From contig JAIOPP010000006.1 in NCBI GenBank assembly GCA_021413845.1, positions 62,001 through 126,000 of the forward strand: a stretch of DNA of 64,000 nt, written 5' to 3'. The notes under the pieces are model-generated. The model was not told where the DNA came from. It made no database searches and saw only the letters and a program-made list of their open reading frames with translations. This document shows, one piece after another, positions 37,365 to 46,576 of this stretch (positions within the stretch are counted from its first letter, which is position 1; each line of letters opens with the position of its first letter). A program made the translations under genes and the position numbers. This DNA comes from Planctomycetia bacterium (GTDB lineage Bacteria; Planctomycetota; Planctomycetia; Pirellulales; PNKZ01).

Positions 37365-38444
37365 CTACGGCTTGATCTTGTCGAGCGCCTTGGCGACCTT
37401 ATCCGTCACAGCAGCCGGCAATGGGATATAGCCATGCTCTTCGCTGATCTTCTGGCCTTCGGTGAGGCCGTAGCGAATGACGTCTTTGAGAGTCTTCGCC
37501 TTGTCGGCGTCGGCGTAGTTCGTGTAGGTGAGCAGCCACGTGTAAGTGACGATCGGGTAAGAATCCTTGCCGGCCGGGTCCGGAATCCACACGATCAGAT
37601 TGTCGGGCATCGGCACCGAAGCGAGAGCGGCTTGAGCGCTCTTCGTTTCAGCTACGACGAAAGCACCTTCTTTATTCTCAAGCGCGGCGACGGAAAGCTT
37701 CGCTTGGCTGACGAATCCGAATTCGATGTAACCGATCGCGCCGGGAGTTTGCTTGATCGTCGCGGCGATGCCGTCGTTCTTCTTGGCGCCGATCGCGGCG
37801 GTTGCCGGCCAAGCCACGGTCTTGTCGGTGCCGGGACCCTTCTTCCATTCCTCGCTGATCGCCGACAAGTGTTGCGTGAAGACGAACGTGGTTCCGCTGC
37901 TATCGGCCCGATGGACCGGGGTGATCTTCGTATCGGGGAGCGTAACGCCGGCGTTCGACTTGGCGATCGCCTCGTCGTTCCATTTCGTGATCTTGCCGAG
38001 AAAGATGCCGACATAGGCTTCGCGCGAGAGCTTGATGTTCTCGGGCGCACCTGGAACGTTGTACGCAAGCACGATGCTGCCGGCCGTCATCGGCAACAGC
38101 ACGACGCCCCCTTCGACCTTCGCAATCTCGGCATCGGTCATCGCCGCATCGCTCGCCGCGAAGTCGACCGTCTTATTCGTCAGCTGCGTGATGCCGCCGC
38201 CGCTGCCGATTCCCTGATAGTTGATGCTCACGCCGGGATGCAGCTTCCGGTAGTCGGCAAACCATTTGTCGTAGAGCGGGAACGGAAAGCTAGCCCCTGC
38301 GCCGGCGAGCTTGACGTTTCCCGATGCAGCCGAGCCGGAGCCCCCCGCTGACGAGCCCGACGTCGAACCGGACTTCGAGCACGCAGCAATCGTGAAGCAG
38401 GTGAGAATCAAAAACGTGTACGGCAAGACGCGACGCATGGTCAT
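37365..38444 (-). CDS. pstS: Phosphate-binding lipoprotein PstS
   Basis: This 359-residue binding protein has a lipoprotein signal: a hydrophobic run ending in TIAAC with Cys22. Mature features are GAGASFPFPLYDKWFADY, YQGIGSGGGITQLTNKTVDFAASDAAM in two blocks, and SSGTTFVFTQHL, all typical of PstS phosphate-contact loops. It captures phosphate in the periplasm for PstCAB. A second ATG two codons later is possible. The gene is divergent from polyphosphate kinase across a 275-base shared upstream region. Confidence 0.95.
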   Translation of the reverse strand: MTMRRVLPYTFLILTCFTIAACSKSGSTSGSSAGGSGSAASGNVKLAGAGASFPFPLYDKWFADYRKLHPGVSINYQGIGSGGGITQLTNKTVDFAASDAAMTDAEIAKVEGGVVLLPMTAGSIVLAYNVPGAPENIKLSREAYVGIFLGKITKWNDEAIAKSNAGVTLPDTKITPVHRADSSGTTFVFTQHLSAISEEWKKGPGTDKTVAWPATAAIGAKKNDGIAATIKQTPGAIGYIEFGFVSQAKLSVAALENKEGAFVVAETKSAQAALASVPMPDNLIVWIPDPAGKDSYPIVTYTWLLTYTNYADADKAKTLKDVIRYGLTEGQKISEEHGYIPLPAAVTDKVAKALDKIKP

Positions 38445-38533
38445 AAATCACTCCGGATTAATTTCGCTTTCTCGTTGTGGGCGACTTCGATTCTGGCCGT
38501 GACGCGAAGGGCGTTCTAGGTGCGGAGCACGAT

Positions 38534-38551
38534 TTCACGGATTTCTCACAT
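38534..38551. promoter_or_regulatory. Candidate Pho-type direct repeat between pstS and ppk
   Basis: TTCACGG-ATTT-CTCACAT has two similar 7-base units with an 11-base period, the geometry of PhoB boxes, in the divergent pstS/ppk upstream region. The bases differ from the enterobacterial consensus, so this is a weak candidate. Nothing else definite was seen in 38445-38719 beyond the ppk ribosome site AGAAGGA (38705-38711). Confidence 0.25.
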
Positions 38552-38719
38552 ACAGCTTCGGACCCGCGATTTTGTGCGGATAATGCGAGCGAAATGTTCG
38601 GATTTCGTGAGCGCAATCCTGCCGATTGCGGCGGTGGAGCCGACTGGCGAGAATTTCTTGTTACTCCGGCGAGCCCCTCGGCATCCCATTGCGTCGCACT
38701 CATAAGAAGGAACCTTTCC

Positions 38720-40819
<2,100 letters not shown>

Positions 40820-40837
40820 CCGATTTCAAGCGACAGC

Positions 40838-42028
40838 TTAAATCCCGGCCAAGCCTTCTTCCAATGCGGCTAAGATCGCTTCCGGGCTTTCGATGCCGAC
40901 CGAGAGGCGGATCGTGCCCCCTGTGATCTGGAGCTTCGCGCGCTCTTCGGCGGTGAGCCCGCGATGGCTCGTTGATTCCGGATGGCTAAGCGTCGTGCTC
41001 AGATCGCCGAGCGAAGGGCAGAACGGAATTCGCTTCGCCGCGGTGATGAAACTTTGCGCCGCCGCGCTTCCGCCGGCCAACGTGAAGCTCAGCATCGATC
41101 CGAACCGGCCCGCGAACTGCCGCGCCGCCGTCGCATGGTCGGGATGGTCCTCAAGACCGGGATAGTAAACGCGCGCGCACTCCGCACGCTGCGCGAGAAA
41201 CCGTGCCGCCGCGAGTGCATTACTCGATGCACGTTCGGCGCGCAGCGCCAGCGTGCCGATGCCGCGAGCCGCGAGCCAGCTGTCGAACGGCGCGGCCGAG
41301 AGTCCGTAGCTGCCGACGACGCCGACCATCCGTTCCCAAGCATCGGCCCGACCGCAGACCGCTCCCAGCAGCACATCGCTATGGCCGTTCATGATTTTCG
41401 TCAAACTCTCGAAGACGATATCGGCACCCAGCTCCAACGGTCGGCAAAGCACCGGGGACGCAAACGTGTTGTCAACGACGAGCCGCGCCTGGCCCGCATG
41501 CGCCACATCGGCCAACTTCGCGACATCGACCACGCGTACCAAAGGGTTCGTGATCGTCTCGACGACGACGAGCTTCGTCGCCGGCGTCATCGCCGCGCGC
41601 ACCAGCGCCGGTTCGCACACATCGACTCGTGTCGAACGGATGCCGAGTCGCGAGAGTTCCTTTTCCAATAGCGTCAGCGTGCGACCGTACATCTGATCCC
41701 CCACGACGACATGATCGCCCGACGTCAGATGCGCCAGGAAGATCGCCGAACAGGCCGCCATGCCCGAACCGCAAACGATCGCCTTCTCGGCACCATGCAG
41801 CGCGCGCACGCGTTCCGCTAAAAGATCCGAATTCGGATTCCGATCGCGGCTATAAACATAACCCTCTTCCTGGCCCGAAAGCAGCCGCCCGGCCTGCTCG
41901 GGATCTTCGCAGCGATACACGGCTGCTTGGTAGATCGGCGATGCCAAAGGAGAAGTCGGCATCGCCGGCGGCTCGTCTGGCCGAGGACAAAGATCTTCGA
42001 TGCTGTCTCGCTCGGGAAGTTGCGCCAT
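40838..42028 (-). CDS. Cys/Met metabolism PLP-dependent enzyme (cystathionine gamma-synthase/lyase-like)
   Basis: This 396-residue fold-type I PLP enzyme carries the trans-sulfuration family motifs YSRDRNPNSDLLAERV, GSGMAACSAIFLA, VVDNTFASPVLCRPLELGAD and the PLP Lys211 in SLTKIMNGHSD. The C-terminus has LSVGIESPEAILAALEEGL. Members act as cystathionine synthases, lyases, methionine gamma-lyases or O-acetylhomoserine sulfhydrylases, and the exact reaction cannot be told from motifs. The ORF ends 19 bases from the end of ppk on the opposite strand. No other methionine or cysteine genes are nearby. Confidence 0.9.
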   Translation of the reverse strand: MAQLPERDSIEDLCPRPDEPPAMPTSPLASPIYQAAVYRCEDPEQAGRLLSGQEEGYVYSRDRNPNSDLLAERVRALHGAEKAIVCGSGMAACSAIFLAHLTSGDHVVVGDQMYGRTLTLLEKELSRLGIRSTRVDVCEPALVRAAMTPATKLVVVETITNPLVRVVDVAKLADVAHAGQARLVVDNTFASPVLCRPLELGADIVFESLTKIMNGHSDVLLGAVCGRADAWERMVGVVGSYGLSAAPFDSWLAARGIGTLALRAERASSNALAAARFLAQRAECARVYYPGLEDHPDHATAARQFAGRFGSMLSFTLAGGSAAAQSFITAAKRIPFCPSLGDLSTTLSHPESTSHRGLTAEERAKLQITGGTIRLSVGIESPEAILAALEEGLAGI

Positions 42029-42103
42029 CGGAGTTGCTCACGGATGTGATGTCGAAGAAGTAAACCGACGGAACGGGCGAGCACGTCGTCGTCCGGCAAG
42101 AAA

Positions 42104-42811
42104 TCAACGAACGCAGTGGTCGGGCAGCTTGCCGAAGCGTTCGATAAGCGAAGCCCGATAGAGCGCCGGAAGCGACTCCCACCACCGAGCCTTGCCGAGC
42201 GACTCGTTCGACGGCAACGGAAACGGCACGACCCGTCCTTCGAGATCGCCGACGAGTTCGTTCACGGCGCGTGCGGCAGCGCCGTGCGAAAGAATCCGGC
42301 AAGCGTTTTCGGCGGTCTCTTGCATGTAGCGCCGATAACGGGAATCGGTTCGCGCGACTTCGAACTCTTGAGGATGCGCCGACAACACGTAAGGGATACC
42401 GGCTTCCAGCGCCAAATGGCCGAACAACCAAACATGCTGCACATGCACGATGCACGGATCGTAAAGATCGATTTCGCGATCGAACTCGGCGCGCAACAGA
42501 TCGCGATAGTCGGAAAGTTGCCGATCGCTCAGCGCGGCGAATGTGACGTTGCTGCGCCCGGCTTCGGCCACGGCGGTCGGAGACGCAACGCCCCCGAACG
42601 TCGGCATCGCATGCGGGAACGGTGCGCGGCGATCGGTCGCATGGCAAACGACGCGCCGCACGTTCGGCTCGACCTCTTCCCCCGGCTCGTCGTCGACGCA
42701 CAGAATGCGCACCTGATGCCCGGCGGATGCGAGTCCGCGCGCAGCGCTATCGACGAAGCGGCCCGATACGGCACCGTCGAGCGGCTCGTGGCTGGTGAAC
42801 AAGATACGCAT
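42104..42811 (-). CDS. Short glycosyltransferase-like protein (GT4 N-terminal half)
   Basis: This 235-residue protein begins MRILFTSHEPLDGAVSGRF and has YDPCIVHVQHVWLFGHLALE and IPYVLSAHPQEFEV. These match the acceptor-side Rossmann half of GT4/GT-B glycosyltransferases. The C-terminal nucleotide-sugar-binding half (with its E-x7-E) is absent, since normal enzymes have 350-400 residues. The end is a clean TGA without a recognisable remnant downstream. It may be a truncated gene or a single-domain regulator. It is divergent from the HlyD-type cluster. The start was chosen at the family-typical MRILF. Confidence 0.65.
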   Translation of the reverse strand: MRILFTSHEPLDGAVSGRFVDSAARGLASAGHQVRILCVDDEPGEEVEPNVRRVVCHATDRRAPFPHAMPTFGGVASPTAVAEAGRSNVTFAALSDRQLSDYRDLLRAEFDREIDLYDPCIVHVQHVWLFGHLALEAGIPYVLSAHPQEFEVARTDSRYRRYMQETAENACRILSHGAAARAVNELVGDLEGRVVPFPLPSNESLGKARWWESLPALYRASLIERFGKLPDHCVR

Positions 42812-43025
42812 CGAAAAGCAAACGCGAAAGAAAATCGCAAAACGACATGTGCGGAGCGCGGCGAACGCCGACCCCGCTGCAAAAAGTAGCCGAAAGAATG
42901 CTAGCACGGCCCGAGTCGGGGGTCTACGGGTCTCGCCGAACTTGCGGCCAACCGAACGCTTCCCTTCGCGCCGGCAGTGGCGGTATCTGCGAGAGACTGG
43001 TACTGCATCGTAAACCCCGGGTCGG

Positions 43026-43031
43026 TATAGT
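43026..43031 (+). promoter_or_regulatory. Weak -10 candidate before the HlyD-type cluster
   Basis: TATAGT lies 52 bases before the ATG of the GAF-HlyD gene, in a 271-base divergent gap (42812-43082). No convincing -35 was seen and no small precursor-peptide gene was found in the gap. Confidence 0.25.
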
Positions 43032-43082
43032 CCGCACCGCGCGAATGTCGGCGAATGCCCGAGATCCGCGTCGGAGAATCTC

Positions 43083-45173
43083 ATGTCGACTACGCTCGAT
43101 CCAAGAACGCCGGCACCCGGCCCGACACCCAGCATTGAAAAGCTGCGCGAACTCCATGCGCGCCTCGCTGCGCAGGCGCGCGCCGCGAACCAGCCCGAAC
43201 GATTCTTTCGTGAGTTTCTTACCTCGACGACCGCTGCGCTCGACGGCACGGCGGGCGCAGTTTGGATCGCAGACCGAGGCAGCTTACGCCTAGCTGCCGA
43301 ACAGCACCTATCCACCGACGACCGCGCGCACTACGAACGACTGGCGGCCGAAGCGTTTGCCGAAGGAGCCGGGAGATTCGTCGGTCGCGACGGCCGAACG
43401 CTCGGCGAATCGCGCAACGAAAACCAGCCTCAAGCGCACACTGCGACGCAGCACGACGCCGTTATGTCGTATCCGATTCGCATCGGCACCGCGGTATTGG
43501 GAATCGTCTCGATCGGCTTCGCCGACGAGCCGGCACGCGGCGCCCAGAGCGCGTTGCAACGAACGCTCGTTCCGCTGTGCGACCACGCGGCCGATTATCT
43601 CTTTCGCCGCCGGATCGATACGAACACCACGAGCGACGATCGCGAGACGAGCTTTGCGCAGCGCATCGCGGAGTTCGCGCTCGAAGTCCACGCGCCGCTC
43701 GATTTACGACGGACCGCCGCCGCGATCGCCAACGAAGCGCGGCGCCTCACCGATAGCGATCGGGCCGGAATCTGCGTCTATCGTCGTCGCCGAGCCGAGG
43801 CGTTCGCCGTCAGTGGACAAGATTATTTGGATCGACGCTCGAATTTGGTTCGGCGCTTAGAAACCCTCGCGGCAGCCGTCGCCGCCAGCGGCGAGAAGCT
43901 TCGTTTCCCGCACGACGATACGGCACTCGCCCCGCAAGTGGAATCGGCTCTGCACGCATATCTCGATGAATCGCAAGCTCGCGAACTGACCGTGGTGCCT
44001 CTCCGTTGCGGAGCGACGGCAACCGATGAAATCGTCGGCGTGCTGACGATCGAACAAATCGCGACAGCCGCGCCGATCCCGAAGCCGCATATCTCGCAGA
44101 GCAGCGACGATCGTCGACAGAGCCCGACTATGGAGTCGACTCCGCATCACGAGGCAGAAGGCTTGAACCTCCTTGAGTCGCTGATTCCGCACGCCGCGAC
44201 CGCACTCACCAACGCGCTTCGTTACGATGCCGTGCCGCTCCGTTCGTTGACCCGACCGTTTGCCACCCTCGATGCCTTCACCGGCGGAAGCAGACTGAAG
44301 AAACGATTGCTGGCCCTCGGTGCGGCGGTCGGTATCGTTGCGGCGCTCTGCGTCGTTCCCTACGATTTCGCCGTCGAAGCGCGCGGCACGTTGCAACCGG
44401 TCGATCGTCGCGATGTGTTCGCCTCGGTCGATGGAATCGTGAATAAGATCTTCATCCGTCACGGCGATCGAGTACGTGTCGGCGACCCGCTCTTCGAACT
44501 GCGCAGCACCGACCTCGACGTGGCGGAAGCCGATCTCATCAAAGAGATCAACGAGACCGAACAAGAATTCGCAAACGCGCAGCGGCAATACAACGAAGGT
44601 CGTTCGCTGACGGCCGCGGAAATGCAGCGCCTCGTCGGCCAGATCGCCACGCTCGAACAGCGCCGCGAGAGCTTGCGCCGACAAGCGACGTTGTTTTCCG
44701 AAAAGCGGGCGCGGCTTCGCGTCGTCAGTCCGATGGTCGGGCAAGTCGCCACTTGGAACATCGAAGAGCTTCTCGCCGAGCGGCCCGTTCGCCAAGGGCA
44801 AACGCTTGCCGGCTTGGTCGATCCGGATGGCGAGTGGGAAGTCGAGATTCGCGTACCCGAGGATCGCTTCGGACACGTCGCCGAAAAGCATCGAGCCGGG
44901 CTTCCACCGCTTGAGATCACGTTCGTCCTCGCGACCGATCCGGGCCATGAATACAAAGGGACCGTCGTCGAGACGCACCTGGCGGCCGAGCCGCGCGGTG
45001 AGGAAGGAAACGTCGTGCTCGTCACGGCGAAGATCGATAAAAGCCTGCTCGCGCAACTTCATCCCGGCGCAGATGTCCGCGTCCGCGTCGAATGCGGTTC
45101 GCGCTCGCTCGGCTATGTGTTGCTGCATGATGTTTGGAGCTTCGTGCAGTCGCGAATTTTGTTCAAGCTTTAG
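43083..45173 (+). CDS. GAF-domain membrane-fusion (HlyD-type) protein
   Basis: This 696-residue protein has a cytoplasmic N-terminal half with two GAF-like domains (about 15-165 and 185-385) separated by short linkers. A single membrane segment lies near 407-425 (LLALGAAVGIVAALCVVPYD). The HlyD-type periplasmic part has a barrel-sandwich (RGTLQPVDRRDVFASVDGIV), a short alpha-hairpin (about 475-535) and a second half-motif (VVSPMVGQVATWNI). GGAG lies 7 bases before the ATG. Fusing a ligand-sensing domain to an export adaptor is unusual and suggests control of assembly by a cytoplasmic signal. It is followed by two more adaptor genes on the same strand. Confidence 0.85.
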   Translation: MSTTLDPRTPAPGPTPSIEKLRELHARLAAQARAANQPERFFREFLTSTTAALDGTAGAVWIADRGSLRLAAEQHLSTDDRAHYERLAAEAFAEGAGRFVGRDGRTLGESRNENQPQAHTATQHDAVMSYPIRIGTAVLGIVSIGFADEPARGAQSALQRTLVPLCDHAADYLFRRRIDTNTTSDDRETSFAQRIAEFALEVHAPLDLRRTAAAIANEARRLTDSDRAGICVYRRRRAEAFAVSGQDYLDRRSNLVRRLETLAAAVAASGEKLRFPHDDTALAPQVESALHAYLDESQARELTVVPLRCGATATDEIVGVLTIEQIATAAPIPKPHISQSSDDRRQSPTMESTPHHEAEGLNLLESLIPHAATALTNALRYDAVPLRSLTRPFATLDAFTGGSRLKKRLLALGAAVGIVAALCVVPYDFAVEARGTLQPVDRRDVFASVDGIVNKIFIRHGDRVRVGDPLFELRSTDLDVAEADLIKEINETEQEFANAQRQYNEGRSLTAAEMQRLVGQIATLEQRRESLRRQATLFSEKRARLRVVSPMVGQVATWNIEELLAERPVRQGQTLAGLVDPDGEWEVEIRVPEDRFGHVAEKHRAGLPPLEITFVLATDPGHEYKGTVVETHLAAEPRGEEGNVVLVTAKIDKSLLAQLHPGADVRVRVECGSRSLGYVLLHDVWSFVQSRILFKL

Positions 45174-45217
45174 AGGAATCGCAAACCCGAGTTTTGCGAT
45201 AGGGCAAGGATGCCGGT

Positions 45218-46558
45218 ATGAGAAGTCAGACACACAGCCGCTTCAACCGCTTACGCACGGCAGCCGTGGTTGCATGCGGCTTGGCGTCGGTTATCGGCGC
45301 GCAGATTTCAAGCGTGGTTGCGCAATCGTTCCATGCGAAGCCCGCCGCGCCGCAATCGCCGGTCGAGCCGCCGCAGGAATTGCCCGTCGGTATGGAATCG
45401 CGTCCGATCAACGAGGCTCGCCCGAACATCGATCCTCATCGCGCGGCGCGCGGCCGCAACGACGGGAGCGTTGCACCGACGCAATTCGTCGATCGCTACG
45501 GTAGCGGCGGCTATCAAGCTCCGGCGCAGAGCAACATCCATAGCAATCTTCCGACTAGCCCATCGAACCTACCGCAGGGCGGCGCGATTCCGCCTAGCTC
45601 GGCAAACGGTTCGTCGGCAAATAGCGCCGCCCTCGGCGGAACCGCCGCGGTGCCGGTGCTCCGGCATTGCGTGGTGAAGCTGATCGATCAGGTCACGGTC
45701 TCGGTGCAAGAGCCCGGCATCGTCACGGCTCTGGAAGTGCGCGAAGGGATGATGGTCGAAGCCGAGGCGCAGGTCGGGCGCGTGAGCGACAGTCAATCGC
45801 GTATGGCGAAGCTCGTCGCCGAGGCGGAGCATAAGATCGCGCAAGACCGCGCCGGAAACGATATCGAAATTCGCTATGCCGAGTCGGCGGCGAAGGTCGC
45901 CGAATTCGAGTACCGCGCCGGACTCCAAGCCAATCAGAAGGCCGCGAATTCGATCTCGCAAGTGAAGCTGCAAGAGATGGCTTTGTCTTACGAAAAAGCT
46001 CAGCGCCAGATCGAGCAAGCGCAACACAATTTGCAGATCTCGAAAGAAGAAGCCGAAGCGAAACGGGTCGAGGTCGATGCGGCCGAAGATAGCGTGCGAC
46101 GTCGCCAAATCACGAGTCCTATCGGCGGCGAAGTGGTCGAAGTGCCGGTGCATGTCGGCGAATGGGTTCAACCGGGCGATCCGATTTTTCGGATCATTCG
46201 CTTGGATCAACTGGCGGTCGAAGGTTTCTTACGCGCCGCCGACTATACTCCCGGCGAGATCGTAGGGAAACCGGTCGTCGTCGAGTTGCTGCTCGCGCGC
46301 GGGCGGCCGATGCAATTCACCGGCAAGGTCACGTTCGTACATCCTGAAATCGACGGCCGTGGTCAATTCCGCGTGAAGGCCGAAGTGACGAATGTCGCCG
46401 AAAACGGTCAGTATCTCCTTCGCCCGGGCCACGACGTCGATATGGCGATTCGCACCGATGCGGCTGCCGCCGCGCCGATCGCCATGCCTACCGAGCCGGC
46501 TGCGACGACGCCTCCCGTGCCGCTAACCGGTAGCTTGCCGGCCGCTCCCCAACGCTAA
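45218..46558 (+). CDS. Secreted HlyD-type periplasmic adaptor
   Basis: This 446-residue protein has a signal peptide or anchor (about 12-36) and a long Pro/Ser/Asn/Gly-rich linker (about 40-140). The first barrel-sandwich half reads VSVQEPGIVTALEVREGMMV. A coiled-coil hairpin of about 100 residues (190-290) and a second half (ITSPIGGEVVEVPVHVGEWVQPGD) follow, then a beta-barrel domain. The tail is Ala/Pro-rich. It sits 44 bases after the GAF-HlyD gene with AAGGA before the ATG. It probably oligomerises into a periplasmic conduit with the flanking membrane proteins. No ABC or RND transporter is adjacent, so the partner pump is unknown. Confidence 0.86.
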   Translation: MRSQTHSRFNRLRTAAVVACGLASVIGAQISSVVAQSFHAKPAAPQSPVEPPQELPVGMESRPINEARPNIDPHRAARGRNDGSVAPTQFVDRYGSGGYQAPAQSNIHSNLPTSPSNLPQGGAIPPSSANGSSANSAALGGTAAVPVLRHCVVKLIDQVTVSVQEPGIVTALEVREGMMVEAEAQVGRVSDSQSRMAKLVAEAEHKIAQDRAGNDIEIRYAESAAKVAEFEYRAGLQANQKAANSISQVKLQEMALSYEKAQRQIEQAQHNLQISKEEAEAKRVEVDAAEDSVRRRQITSPIGGEVVEVPVHVGEWVQPGDPIFRIIRLDQLAVEGFLRAADYTPGEIVGKPVVVELLLARGRPMQFTGKVTFVHPEIDGRGQFRVKAEVTNVAENGQYLLRPGHDVDMAIRTDAAAAAPIAMPTEPAATTPPVPLTGSLPAAPQR

Positions 46559-46576
46559 AACCGCGGCACGCGCCTC

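Noticed and set aside
42812-43082. Remnant of the missing glycosyltransferase half in the divergent gap
   Set aside because: The gap is upstream of the gene start, not downstream of its end, and its translations show no donor-binding motif.
43046-43300. Small ORF before the GAF-HlyD gene as a RiPP precursor
   Set aside because: It runs into the coding start in another frame, is strongly Arg-rich, and has no leader/core character or ribosome site.
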